Shown: positions 26,001 to 35,491, numbered from the stretch's first letter. The stretch: DNA of 64,000 nucleotides from Flavobacteriia bacterium (GCA_015999765.1 JAECQR010000001.1:248001-312000); one strand, 5' to 3'. The notes: generated by a model from the letters alone, not told the origin. Numbers and translations are program-made.

Positions 26001-26776
26001 TGTCAGTTTTTTCAGATAACATCAGGTTTTTAAGAGGTAAGAGAGATTTAGCTCAACAGGGTTTCGCAGACCAGCTGGGTATCAGCCGCGACCGCTATTC
26101 GAAATATGAAAGTGGCCGCTCGGAGCCGCCATATGAAATTCTCATCAAGATATCCAAGTTTTTCCACATCAGCATTGATTTGCTCCTTACGGTGGATATC
26201 CGGAAATATCCTTTGGAAGGCATGCTGAAGCTTCCCGACAACCGCATTGTACTACCGGTGGTGGTGGATCAGCAGGGCAATAATTTTATTGAAATTGTCC
26301 CTCAAAAAGCTTCGATGGGCTATTTAAATGGCTACAGTGATCCGGAATATATGGAGAGTCTGCAGCGAATGAATCTTCCGTTTCTGAAACATGGAAAATT
26401 CCGCGGATTTCTAGCAGATGGAGATTCTATGCCGCCCTTTGCCGACGGATCTTATGTGATTGGCGAGTATGTTGAAAATATTGCAGACTTGAAACCGGAG
26501 AAGGAATACATCTTCGTAACACCGCAAGGTATCACTTATAAAACTTTAATGGCAGTAAATTCCTCTTCTATCACTGTATCAGCCGACAACCCATTTTATC
26601 CGCCATACGAAATCGCTTTAGAGGATCTTGTAGAAATATGGCGTTATGTACGCGGGATTTTGCCTCAGGATTACAAACCGAATCCGTCTTATGATACGGG
26701 AATAAAAAGCATGTTCATGGAAATTAAAAAGGATATTAAAGATTTGGATGATAAAGTCTCCCACTTTAAATCATGA
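26000..26776 (+). CDS. LexA-like transcriptional repressor: HTH (XRE) plus S24 peptidase
   Basis: A 258-residue regulator. Residues 5-65 form an XRE-type helix-turn-helix (QQGFADQLGISRDRYSKYE). The S24/LexA latent peptidase follows with Ser143 in DGDSMPP and Lys181 in ITYKTLM, the expected Ser-Lys dyad. The likely self-cleavage site is Met106-Gly107 in KASMGYLNGY, 37 residues before the serine. I chose ATG 26000 because the -7 element and first operator lie upstream of it; an in-frame ATG at 25937 would precede the promoter. It likely represses itself and the divergent dinB-dnaE2 unit until DNA damage triggers cleavage. Confidence 0.85.
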   Translation: MSVFSDNIRFLRGKRDLAQQGFADQLGISRDRYSKYESGRSEPPYEILIKISKFFHISIDLLLTVDIRKYPLEGMLKLPDNRIVLPVVVDQQGNNFIEIVPQKASMGYLNGYSDPEYMESLQRMNLPFLKHGKFRGFLADGDSMPPFADGSYVIGEYVENIADLKPEKEYIFVTPQGITYKTLMAVNSSSITVSADNPFYPPYEIALEDLVEIWRYVRGILPQDYKPNPSYDTGIKSMFMEIKKDIKDLDDKVSHFKS

Positions 26777-26871
26777 CAGAAATGGTTTTCTTACTAGAAG
26801 CATGCTGCTATAATTTCCCCCAAATTGTATTGAATATTTTAACTATTTTTACATATATATATTAAACACAA

Positions 26872-27498
26872 GTGAGCAAAAAATTAGTTTATCTGATTTT
26901 ATTGATGTGCGCGAATTTTTTCTTTGCGCAGCAAAATGATGAATTCAGAAGTGCAAAAGATTATTTCGATTATCAACGGTTTATGCTGAATAATGAATTC
27001 AAGAAAAAATTTGATAACGAGAAAAATATAGATCAGAAAATCGCCATTAAAAGAGACTTTTCGGAATTTATGGTGAAACTCGACAGCATTCAGAATACCG
27101 CATTCATAGGAACTTTAATTAAAGTTAAAAACCGAGAGGATTTGGAAAAGATTACCGTTAAAAATCTGCCCGAACTCCATTTAAATCCAAAAAAAGAAGA
27201 CCTGAATAAGGAAGCCCAATATCCCGGAGGTTTCGAAATGTTAAGAAAACAGGTCGCTGATTTATTCTATACCGATTCGGTTTTGCCTGATCAGAAACTC
27301 CTGAAAGCCAACGTGGTTTTTGTGGTAGGAAAGGACGGAAGCATTGGCAATGTGCATGCAGAAGGCGATAATTTCACCTTCAACCGCCAGGCTGAAATCG
27401 CGATGTATCTTCTCCCGGAAAAATTTTCTCCTGCTATCATCAACGGAACCGCGGTTCGGTACAGATTCCGACTGCCATTATCCATGACTTTTGATTAA
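26872..27498 (+). CDS. Secreted protein with TonB C-terminal-like domain
   Basis: A 208-residue protein with a Sec signal peptide (KKLVYLILLMCANFFFAQ). A charged helical region (25-115) leads to a C-terminal domain with YPGGFEMLRKQVADLF, VVFVVGKDGSIGNV and AVRYRFRLPLSMTF, the pattern of TonB C-terminal folds in Bacteroidota. No transmembrane anchor remains after cleavage, so it is not a classical TonB. The start is GTG. Function unknown. Confidence 0.72.
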   Translation: MSKKLVYLILLMCANFFFAQQNDEFRSAKDYFDYQRFMLNNEFKKKFDNEKNIDQKIAIKRDFSEFMVKLDSIQNTAFIGTLIKVKNREDLEKITVKNLPELHLNPKKEDLNKEAQYPGGFEMLRKQVADLFYTDSVLPDQKLLKANVVFVVGKDGSIGNVHAEGDNFTFNRQAEIAMYLLPEKFSPAIINGTAVRYRFRLPLSMTFD

Positions 27499-27561
27499 AG
27501 CTACTTTCAAATTTTCTGATATTTGATTGAGAATTATTCTATCTTTAAAAAAATATATTTT

Positions 27562-28107
27562 ATGAAGAAATTACTACTCCCGGTTGCGATTTTTTGCCTC
27601 ATCGTGAATTTACATGCACAGGAAACTGAAGTTTCAGACCGAAGAAACGATATTATGATTAGCCCAATTGAGTTGATTGCCGGTCCTGTTCTTAATGTTT
27701 CATATGAAAGGCTTATTAACGAAAATTCCGGAGTGGGTTTGAATGGGCTTTTTTATCTCGGAAGCAATAATGATGATTATCGTGTTACGCAAATTTCGCC
27801 TTATTACAGAATGTATTTTGGGAAGAAATATGCGGCAGGATTTTTTGTTGAAGGTTTTGCCCCAATTACAATGACTACAGACACTTATTACGATTTTTAT
27901 GTTGGGCCAGGATACAATTCTTCCACCCCTCAAGAAGAGAGTAACACCACAATAGGACTTGGATTTGGATTTGGTGGAAAATGGGTGGCCCGAAAAAATA
28001 TTTTATTTGAAGCAAGTATGGGAATCGCAAGGAGATTCGGAATCGATGAAAAGTACGATGCAGCCATCACCGGAAAAGGAATGCTGGGAATTGGTTACCG
28101 TTTCTAG
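27562..28107 (+). CDS. Small outer-membrane beta-barrel protein (DUF3575-like)
   Basis: A 181-residue protein with signal peptide MKKLLLPVAIFCLIVNLHAQ. Alternating strands such as GPVLNVSYERLI and YYRMYFGKKYAAGFFVEGF, and a terminal GIGYRF, fit an eight-strand barrel of the DUF3575 type. I used ATG 27562, not the upstream ATG at 27523, because it gives a proper signal peptide. No specific role can be assigned. Confidence 0.75.
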   Translation: MKKLLLPVAIFCLIVNLHAQETEVSDRRNDIMISPIELIAGPVLNVSYERLINENSGVGLNGLFYLGSNNDDYRVTQISPYYRMYFGKKYAAGFFVEGFAPITMTTDTYYDFYVGPGYNSSTPQEESNTTIGLGFGFGGKWVARKNILFEASMGIARRFGIDEKYDAAITGKGMLGIGYRF

Positions 28108-28129
28108 AAAAAATAAAATTTATAATATG

Positions 28130-28162
28130 AAAAAGGTTTAGTTTTGTACTGAACCTTTTTTT
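28130..28162 (+). terminator. Terminator after the DUF3575-like gene
   Basis: A 13-bp stem AAAAAGGTTTAGT/ACTGAACCTTTTT (one G-U pair) is followed by T residues. Confidence 0.85.
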
Positions 28163-28179
28163 GTTAAAAAGCTTGCCTA

Positions 28180-28611
28180 ATGTTTACCGACGAATATTAC
28201 ATGAAAATGGCGCTTCAGGAAGCCCAGACCGCTTTGGAAAAAGACGAGGTTCCCATTGGATGCGTGATCGTCTCCAACAACCGCGTGATTGCAAAAGCCC
28301 ACAACCTCACCGAAACGCTCAACGATGTTACGGCGCATGCAGAAATGCAGGCGATCACCTCAGCAGCAAACTATTTAGGTGGCAAATATCTACAGAACTG
28401 CACCATGTATGTCACACTGGAACCCTGTGTAATGTGCTGCGGTGCTTTAAACTGGTCGCAAATTTCAAAAGTGGTCATCGGCGCCAGAGATGAGCAGCGC
28501 GGTTTCATCAACAAACATCTTACGCTGCATCCAAAAACGGAAATTGTTCTGGATGTGCTTGAAGTCCAATGCTCACAAATTGTAAAAGATTTCTTTAAGA
28601 ATAAAAGATAG
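28180..28611 (+). CDS. tadA: tRNA-specific adenosine deaminase
   Basis: Converts A34 to inosine in the tRNA-Arg(ACG) anticodon. The 143-residue cytidine-deaminase fold has the zinc and proton-shuttle residues His53 and Glu55 in HAEMQAI, and Cys83 and Cys86 in EPCVMCCGAL. Length and motifs are those of TadA; other nucleoside deaminases of the family usually differ in the C-terminal helix. Confidence 0.92.
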   Translation: MFTDEYYMKMALQEAQTALEKDEVPIGCVIVSNNRVIAKAHNLTETLNDVTAHAEMQAITSAANYLGGKYLQNCTMYVTLEPCVMCCGALNWSQISKVVIGARDEQRGFINKHLTLHPKTEIVLDVLEVQCSQIVKDFFKNKR

Positions 28612-28643
28612 TTTAAATCAACTTTCTACAGCACTGCTGATTT

Positions 28644-29402
28644 TTAAAGATTTTTTCCTAAATAAAACAAACCTTTCAGCGTATGAAGACGGTCTGCCAC
28701 ATGAATTTTTTCGGTAAGCGGCTTGTAAACATGCGAAACCCCGCCGGTAGCGATTACGAAACAGTCTTCTTCAACTTCTTGGTTAATCCGATCGATAAAA
28801 CCTTCCACCATTCCCAGAAATCCGTAGACCATGCCGCTCTGCATACAGGAAACAGTATCCAGTCCTAAAACTTTTTTGGGCTTTACCAGTTCAATTTCAG
28901 GAAGTTGCGCAGTATCATGAATCAGGGAATTAAGTGAGGTGATGATTCCCGGGGCGATGATTACACCCAAAGTTTCTCCTGCCTCATCAATACAACTCGC
29001 CGTCAAAGCCGTACCGAAATCAAAAATGATTTTCTTACCGTCGGGATAAAGGTGATGGGCGGAAACCAGATTTGCGTAAATATCGGTTCCCATCTGCTTT
29101 GATTTCGGCTGAACGCCCGAAGGGGTATTTCTGTCGACAACAACCGGCTTTTTACCGTGAATTTTCTGAATGGCGCGGGTAATATCGTAAGTAAGCTGCG
29201 GAACTACCGACCCGATGATGATTTTATCAATTTTTTCTGCATCGATTTTATGCGTCTGATACATCATCATAAACTGCATCTGCAGTTCGTCGCTTGTACG
29301 ATAAGGTTTGGTATTGAGAATCCAGGAAATATCACAGTTTTCATCATTGAAAAGTCCAAATCTGATGTTGGTATTCCCGATATTAATTACAATTGAAGTC
29401 AT
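28644..29402 (-). CDS. coaX: Type III pantothenate kinase
   Basis: First step of coenzyme A synthesis. The 252-residue ASKHA-fold enzyme has the N-terminal phosphate loop INIGNTNIRFGLF, DFGTALTASCID, and TGGVSHVYKPL near the C terminus. The ATG at 29402 is preferred to an adjacent in-frame TTG at 29405. It ends convergently with tadA and lies 16 bases after the M1 peptidase start region on the same strand. Confidence 0.93.
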   Translation of the reverse strand: MTSIVINIGNTNIRFGLFNDENCDISWILNTKPYRTSDELQMQFMMMYQTHKIDAEKIDKIIIGSVVPQLTYDITRAIQKIHGKKPVVVDRNTPSGVQPKSKQMGTDIYANLVSAHHLYPDGKKIIFDFGTALTASCIDEAGETLGVIIAPGIITSLNSLIHDTAQLPEIELVKPKKVLGLDTVSCMQSGMVYGFLGMVEGFIDRINQEVEEDCFVIATGGVSHVYKPLTEKIHVADRLHTLKGLFYLGKNL

Positions 29403-29418
29403 CAAAGTTATTTTCTAA

Positions 29419-31263
29419 TTATTTAACCTCAACGAAATTATCCTCTGGATTCACATCGGCCATGCGCTGTGAGAAGTCAATTCCAATAGCAGTAAGCTGT
29501 GCCTTGGTGTATGGAACGGTAACCGAGTATTCTTTTTGTGTCCACGGCCAGTAATTCAGCGTTGTGAAATTACCGTAAATATCTTTGCTTTTCCATGTAT
29601 GGGTCATATTCAGCGGAATATGGTAGTTGATTACCTTTTTATCTGAAGTCATTACAGAAAAATCTATGGGCATCGGAATCTGGCCCTTGTTTTCCAGGGT
29701 TACCGTGGTAGATATTGCGCCGTATTCTACATTTTTAATGGCGTAATCTATTGTCTTGGTTGTATTGATCCAGTAATGTTGGAACCACTTCAAATCCATT
29801 CCCGAAATTTTCTGTGCGATATGCATAAAATCGCGGTCTGTAGGATGTTTCAGTTTCCACTGGCTGTAAAACTCTTTCATAATTAGCGAAAGATTCTGTT
29901 CCCCGACGATATATCCGAGCTGTACCAAAAACAAATCACCTTTCACATAAGAAGCAATGGAATATGCTCTGCCGTCGTCGTGATGATCCGCGAGCCACGC
30001 AGCAGGTTCTTCTTTTCCGGTTTTGGTAAAGTTCACATAAGATTTTATGGATCCCACAAACGGATTCGCTACCGGTTCTTTCGGCGGAAATAACTGATGC
30101 ATCACATAATCGTCGTAATAACTCGTGAAACCTTCATCCATCCACGGTCTCACGCTTTCGTTGTAAGCCAAAATCTGTTGGTTGTAAGAGTGTCCGCCTT
30201 CATGAACCATTAAGCCAACCAAACCTTCAAGCGAACGGCCTTCACCAAGAATCATGGTACACATTCCGTACTCCATTCCGCCATCGCCTCCCTGAATAAA
30301 GGAGTATGATGGGTAAACATACTGCCCGAAAGCTGCGTTCATCAACTGGAAAAATTTAGTAACATAAGGTTTAGATTCTTCCCAAAGCTGCGTTTTCTCT
30401 GATTTCTGATATACATAATACACTTTCGGTCCATCCAATATTGTAAATTGTTCTACCGTATAATCTCTGTCGGCTGCCCACGCAAAATCGAGGAGATTTT
30501 TAGCGGTCCACCGCCATGTTGCTTTATTCTTGCTGTCGGATTTTATATTTGCTTTAGCATCGTAACCTTTAACTTCGAGCGGGTTTTCAAGCGTTCCGCC
30601 GGCGCCAATCACATAATCTTTGTCGATTTTAATGGAGACATCGTAATCAGAAAACGGCGCATGAAATTCGCGGCCGATATAATCAAATGTTGCCCACCCA
30701 TCGTAATCGTACTCAGCGATTTTCGGATACCATTGCGTCATTGTCATATCAATTCCTTCGCGGTTGTTTCTGCCGGCACGGCGAATCTGATGAGGAATTA
30801 CCGCATCCCACTCCATGGTGAATGTTGTGGTTGAATTTGGTTTCAGTGGGGTGTTAAGTTCCACTTTCATAATGGTTTCCTGAATTTCAAATTTCAGATT
30901 TTTGCCATTTTGTTTTATCCAATGGATATTTTGAGCGCCTTCTTCCTCTTTCGGAATTGAGGCTAATCTTGAAACCCCATTAACCTGCAGTCTCGAATCT
31001 CCGTTTTTGCCTTGGTTCTGAACCCGCTGATCCATCATAGATCCAGGCTTAAAAGCATTCCAGTAAAGATGAAAATACACCACCTTCAGTTCATCGGGTG
31101 AATTGTTGGTATACGTTAAGGTTTGGTTTCCTTTGTAAGTGAAATTGGGGGCGTCAACATCAATATCCATTTTATACTTCGCAAACTGCTGATAGTATGG
31201 TGATTGCTGCGCTGAAAGCATTCCGAAAAGAAACGTGAAAACTACGATAAGGCCTTTGTTCAT
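29419..31263 (-). CDS. Secreted M1-family zinc metallopeptidase
   Basis: A 614-residue aminopeptidase-like enzyme with a signal peptide ending near LSAQ. The zinc site is HEGGH (354-358) with the third ligand Glu377 in WMDEGFTSYY, the canonical HExxH-X18-E spacing. The substrate-binding GxMEN motif appears as GGMEYG (328-333). The N-terminal half is the beta-sandwich domain typical of M1. It is probably periplasmic or exported. It sits just upstream of coaX on the same strand, with no clear functional link. Confidence 0.88.
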   Translation of the reverse strand: MNKGLIVVFTFLFGMLSAQQSPYYQQFAKYKMDIDVDAPNFTYKGNQTLTYTNNSPDELKVVYFHLYWNAFKPGSMMDQRVQNQGKNGDSRLQVNGVSRLASIPKEEEGAQNIHWIKQNGKNLKFEIQETIMKVELNTPLKPNSTTTFTMEWDAVIPHQIRRAGRNNREGIDMTMTQWYPKIAEYDYDGWATFDYIGREFHAPFSDYDVSIKIDKDYVIGAGGTLENPLEVKGYDAKANIKSDSKNKATWRWTAKNLLDFAWAADRDYTVEQFTILDGPKVYYVYQKSEKTQLWEESKPYVTKFFQLMNAAFGQYVYPSYSFIQGGDGGMEYGMCTMILGEGRSLEGLVGLMVHEGGHSYNQQILAYNESVRPWMDEGFTSYYDDYVMHQLFPPKEPVANPFVGSIKSYVNFTKTGKEEPAAWLADHHDDGRAYSIASYVKGDLFLVQLGYIVGEQNLSLIMKEFYSQWKLKHPTDRDFMHIAQKISGMDLKWFQHYWINTTKTIDYAIKNVEYGAISTTVTLENKGQIPMPIDFSVMTSDKKVINYHIPLNMTHTWKSKDIYGNFTTLNYWPWTQKEYSVTVPYTKAQLTAIGIDFSQRMADVNPEDNFVEVK

Positions 31264-31327
31264 CTTTAATTAATTTTTTAAAAGCGAAAGATAAGAATTT
31301 TTGATTTATAGGCGAAGTGACCAAAGT

Positions 31328-31361
31328 AAAAGCCCTTTCAGTTGGACTGAAAGGGCTTTTT
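31328..31361 (-). terminator. Terminator between the DUF6909-like and M1 peptidase genes
   Basis: A perfect 12-bp stem AGCCCTTTCAGT/ACTGAAAGGGCT with a TGG loop is flanked by A and T runs on both sides. It ends the minus-strand transcript of the upstream gene. Confidence 0.88.
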
Positions 31362-31376
31362 TTATTAAAATCGTTC

Positions 31377-33050
31377 TTAAGCTTTACCGCTTTTCAGGAT
31401 TTTCTCCAGAATTTTCAGGGTAATGAGATAAGTCGGCTTCACCCCGGTAAGACCGAGACCACCGGAAGACAGCGTAGAGCCGGTTTCCAGAGGATTATCT
31501 GAAGCGTAATAAGCATACATTACAAAAAGGTCTTCCGAGATGTGATGACGGATTTTTGATGCTACCTGAATGGCTTTTTGATAGTGCGCTCCTTCCATTT
31601 CAAGGCCGATTGCTTTCCAGGAAGTATCCATGAAATATCTTAAAATATCCTTGTTCTGAAGTGAGGTTCCCAAAACGGTAACCATGCCACCTTCGAAAGC
31701 CTGGAGTTCATCATCTTCGAAATCGGCAAGCGTTAATGCGTTTTCGAACGGATAATTATCGGCTGTACCTTCAAAAACGTGGGATGTTGGGATCATAATA
31801 TCTCCCTTTCCACCCATTAAAATCCCGGCTTTCCCCATGATGGAAATAGATTTCACTTTCATCGTGTAGATTTCGCCGTTGAAATCGTAGGGACGAAGAA
31901 GTTCATCCATCACCTCAAATGCCTGCTCACCAAACGCGTAATCGAAAACCATAATAACATCTTCTCCTGAAAATTTCAGGCCCCCAAAAGGTGTGTTTTT
32001 AAGATCGGTTTTTGCAAGATCAATAATCTGCACATCGATATTACTGCCGCTTTGGTCATCTATATAAATTAAACCGGCTTTCTGCGAATGTGCAAGCACT
32101 TTTTCCTGAAGCGATTTTTTATTGGAAATCTCTTCGTAAAGTTTGAAATCTACATCTTTTGTAGGTTTCTTTCCAATGGCATCATTGGCGTAAAGCATAT
32201 TTTTCACAGAGTGCATATTGGCAGAAATAATGTGCAAAGGTCTCATCTGGAGGTTATTTTCAGCCAGAACTTCTTTTACCTTATTTGCCCATTTTTCACC
32301 GAAGAAATGATGCCCAACTCTTTCGCGGAGAATCGCAGAGAAATGAACTTCGCGTTCTCTGATTTTTTTATTATCGTTGAAACTTTCATTTCCAAGATGA
32401 TAAATAATTTTGAAAAGCCTGTCCGGATTGGCATCGTCGCCAAAATTGTTATATGCGTTCAAAGTTTCATCGAAAGTTCTTCCCAAAAGTGAAGAAAGAT
32501 GAATAAGCGCAACTTCTTTTTCTTTACGGCTGAATTTTTTCTCGCCTTTCGCTACTTCTTCGATGATTCTCCAGGCGCGTGTCGGCTTGTCGTTTTCATC
32601 AGAAATAAACGCCAGATTTCTAATTTTATCGGCTTCTATATATAAGAAGGTAAGGTGAGTAAGGATATCGTAGATTTCGGAACGGCCAAGCAGCACTTCG
32701 ATATTCATCTGGTGTTGATCGATCCGGTAACAGTTTCTTCTTCTTTTTTTGGGAACAATAACTTCAAAACTTCCTTTTTCAAAACCTTCATCTGAAGTCA
32801 GGTGAATGAAAGAGCATTCTTCAATTCCTTCCGGTAAACGGTCCAGAACATAAAGAAGTCCATCGAGTTCAATTTTATTCGGAACGCCCATAGTTCCGTA
32901 AATTTCGGGATTAATTGTTGTTAGTAAGGAGCGAAGACTCTCGCCGGAGATCCCGGATGGTTTGAAAAAACCGCGATAGAATAAGTGTCGCATAGAAACA
33001 TAAAGCCTTTCAATAGCTTCTGTAGTTTCCCGTGCACGTGAATTTACCAT
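31377..33050 (-). CDS. Conserved hypothetical protein, DUF6909-like
   Basis: A 557-residue cytoplasmic protein that resembles the DUF6909 family of Bacteroidota; this is recalled from the sequence (MRHLFYRGFFKPSG, YGTMGVPNKIELDGLLYVLDR) and not verified. No catalytic motif is evident. The C-terminal half has alpha/beta patterns such as VIMVFDYAFGEQAFEVM and KSISIMGKAGILMGGKGDI, and a segment GLEMEGAHYQKAIQVASKI reminiscent of nucleoside-phosphorylase-like folds. The gene is monocistronic, with a -7 box directly upstream and a terminator downstream. Confidence 0.7.
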   Translation of the reverse strand: MVNSRARETTEAIERLYVSMRHLFYRGFFKPSGISGESLRSLLTTINPEIYGTMGVPNKIELDGLLYVLDRLPEGIEECSFIHLTSDEGFEKGSFEVIVPKKRRRNCYRIDQHQMNIEVLLGRSEIYDILTHLTFLYIEADKIRNLAFISDENDKPTRAWRIIEEVAKGEKKFSRKEKEVALIHLSSLLGRTFDETLNAYNNFGDDANPDRLFKIIYHLGNESFNDNKKIREREVHFSAILRERVGHHFFGEKWANKVKEVLAENNLQMRPLHIISANMHSVKNMLYANDAIGKKPTKDVDFKLYEEISNKKSLQEKVLAHSQKAGLIYIDDQSGSNIDVQIIDLAKTDLKNTPFGGLKFSGEDVIMVFDYAFGEQAFEVMDELLRPYDFNGEIYTMKVKSISIMGKAGILMGGKGDIMIPTSHVFEGTADNYPFENALTLADFEDDELQAFEGGMVTVLGTSLQNKDILRYFMDTSWKAIGLEMEGAHYQKAIQVASKIRHHISEDLFVMYAYYASDNPLETGSTLSSGGLGLTGVKPTYLITLKILEKILKSGKA

Positions 33051-33064
33051 AGTGTATCTTTTGG

Positions 33065-33072
33065 CAAATATA
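33065..33072 (-). promoter_or_regulatory. -7 element of the DUF6909-like gene
   Basis: Minus-strand TATATTTG, ending 15 bases before the ATG, so the leader would be only about 9 bases. Confidence 0.55.
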
Positions 33073-33251
33073 ATACATATCTGCCGAATTTCCGAATTTT
33101 GTATTATTATGATAGGATTAACAGTTTATTAATTATCTCCGTAAAACAGGGCTTAAATCACTTTTATTTTACTTACACCCCATATTTTTCTCATTTTTAC
33201 TGTTTGTTTTCTATTTTTTTGTAATTTTACCCCATCAAAAACCACCCAATT

Positions 33252-35453
33252 ATGTCATCATTAAGATTTAAGGCTTTAGAAATGTTATCTTTTAAAGATT
33301 TTAGAAAAGATAATGCAGTTACAGTTCCTGCAAAATTATCAGAACTTTTCTGCCAGAATGTGTTTTCCGAGGAGACCATGAGAGAGTATCTGACTAAAGA
33401 GGCGTTCACGTCTATTCAGAATGCGATAAAAAGAGGGACAAAAATCCAGCGTGATGTAGCAGACCAAATTGCAGTAGCAATGAAGGATTGGGCACTAAGC
33501 AAAGGGGTAACGCATTACACCCACTGGTTTCAGCCATTAACCGGATCCACTGCAGAAAAACATGATTCGTTTTTCACGCCGTTTGAAAGCGACCGCGCTA
33601 TCGAAAGGTTTTCCGGAGGAATGCTGATCCAGCAGGAACCTGACGCTTCATCTTTCCCTAACGGAGGGATAAGAAATACTTTTGAAGCCAGAGGTTATAC
33701 CGCATGGGATCCTACTTCGCCGGCATTTATTATGGGAACAACACTTTGTATTCCTTCAATTTTTATTTCTTACACTGGTGAAACACTTGATTATAAGGCC
33801 CCATTGTTGAGAGCGCTTCACGCAGTTGACGAGGCTGCAACTGACATCTGTAAATCATATTTTGATAAAAACGTCACCAAAGTAAGTCCGACTTTAGGTT
33901 GGGAGCAGGAATATTTTCTTGTGGATTCAGCGCTGTATCAGTCGAGACCCGATTTGGTAATTACGGGAAAGACCTTATTAGGACATTCCCCGGCGAAAGG
34001 TCAGCAGCTTGATGATCACTATTTCGGATCTATTCCTACCCGAGTAATGAATTTCATGAAAGAACTCGAAATCGAGTGTATGAAACTCGGAATTCCAGTT
34101 ACCACAAGACATAATGAAGTGGCACCAAACCAATTCGAACTGGCGCCGATGTTTGAAGAGGTGAATGTTGCTGTGGATCACAACTCCTTATTAATGGATA
34201 TAATGGCAAGGGTGGCACATAAGCATCATTTCCATATCCTTTTCCATGAGAAGCCGTTTGCAGGAGTAAACGGCAGCGGAAAACACAATAACTGGAGCTT
34301 AGCGACAGATACGGGTGAAAACCTTTTGATGCCCGGTAAAAATCCTAAAAAGAATTTGCAGTTCCTCACCTTTTTTGTGAATACTTTGAAAGCGGTTCAT
34401 GATTATGCGGATTTATTAAGAGCAAGTATCGCCTCTGCGAGCAATGATCACCGCCTGGGTGCAAACGAGGCTCCGCCGGCGATTATTTCTGCCTTCATTG
34501 GGACCCAACTCTTCAGCGTGTTGGAAGAACTGGAAAAAGTTACAGACGGTAAGCTTTCCCCTGAAGAAAAAACGGAACTCAAATTAAATGTTGTGGGTAA
34601 AATTCCGGAAATTTTACTTGATAATACCGACAGAAACAGAACTTCTCCTTTTGCCTTCACCGGAAATAAATTTGAAATCAGAGCGGTAGGCTCTTCAGCA
34701 AACTGCGCGGAAGTAATGACGGTGATGAACTCTATCGTAGCAAAACAGCTGCAATCTTTTAAAGTGGAAGTAGACACTCTTATTTTAGAGAAAGGTCTTA
34801 AAAAAGATGAAGCAATCTTCAACATTTTAAGAGAGTATATTAAAGTTTCTAAAAATATTATGTTCGAAGGGGATGGCTATTCGGAAGAATGGGCTGAAGA
34901 AGCTGCGCAACGGGGCCTGAACAACCTGAAGACTACGCCGGAAGCTTTAAAAAAAGAACTCGACAAAAAATTTGTGGATTTATATGAAGAGCTCGGGATT
35001 TATACTCACCGCGAAATTGAGGCGCGTAACGAAATAAAACTGGAAAAATACTCCACAGTAATCGCCATTGAAGGAACGGTATTGGCAGATATTGCACGAA
35101 ACCACATCATTCCGTGTGCTCTTAACTATCAGAACAGGCTGATTGAAAACGTAAAAGGCTTAAAAGAAATTTTCGGAGACAAAGAATTCAGGAATCTGGC
35201 AAAAGAACAGATGAATATGATCACAGAAATTTCCGAACACGTTTCCATTATAAAAGTTGAAGCAGACGCTCTGCTTGCAGCGATTAAAAACGCCAAATCA
35301 ATTGAAGATCCGCAGGAGAGTGCTGAACAATTCTGTAACGATGTGAAGCCACGTTTTGAAAAAATCAGAGATGCGTCCGATACGCTGGAAATGGTTGTAG
35401 ACGATGAACTTTGGCCAATGACCAAATACAGAGAACTCTTATTCACAAGATAG
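33252..35453 (+). CDS. glnA: Type III glutamine synthetase
   Basis: Makes glutamine from glutamate, ammonia and ATP. The 733-residue length and the N-terminal block (MSSLRFKALEMLSFK) are those of the GSIII class found in Bacteroidota, not the about 470-residue GSI. The catalytic-site stretches include GWEQEYFLVD, TRHNEVAPNQFELAP and NGSGKHNNWSL, then NDHRLGANEAPPAI. A long C-terminal helical region follows. It has its own terminator. With gdhA it forms the ammonia-assimilation route. Confidence 0.96.
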   Translation: MSSLRFKALEMLSFKDFRKDNAVTVPAKLSELFCQNVFSEETMREYLTKEAFTSIQNAIKRGTKIQRDVADQIAVAMKDWALSKGVTHYTHWFQPLTGSTAEKHDSFFTPFESDRAIERFSGGMLIQQEPDASSFPNGGIRNTFEARGYTAWDPTSPAFIMGTTLCIPSIFISYTGETLDYKAPLLRALHAVDEAATDICKSYFDKNVTKVSPTLGWEQEYFLVDSALYQSRPDLVITGKTLLGHSPAKGQQLDDHYFGSIPTRVMNFMKELEIECMKLGIPVTTRHNEVAPNQFELAPMFEEVNVAVDHNSLLMDIMARVAHKHHFHILFHEKPFAGVNGSGKHNNWSLATDTGENLLMPGKNPKKNLQFLTFFVNTLKAVHDYADLLRASIASASNDHRLGANEAPPAIISAFIGTQLFSVLEELEKVTDGKLSPEEKTELKLNVVGKIPEILLDNTDRNRTSPFAFTGNKFEIRAVGSSANCAEVMTVMNSIVAKQLQSFKVEVDTLILEKGLKKDEAIFNILREYIKVSKNIMFEGDGYSEEWAEEAAQRGLNNLKTTPEALKKELDKKFVDLYEELGIYTHREIEARNEIKLEKYSTVIAIEGTVLADIARNHIIPCALNYQNRLIENVKGLKEIFGDKEFRNLAKEQMNMITEISEHVSIIKVEADALLAAIKNAKSIEDPQESAEQFCNDVKPRFEKIRDASDTLEMVVDDELWPMTKYRELLFTR

Positions 35454-35459
35454 CATTGA

Positions 35460-35491
35460 TAAGCCCTGACATTGTTCAGGGCTTACTTTTT
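35460..35491 (+). terminator. Terminator of glnA
   Basis: A perfect 10-bp stem TAAGCCCTGA/TCAGGGCTTA with a 6-base loop is followed by CTTTTT, 6 bases after the stop. Confidence 0.9.
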
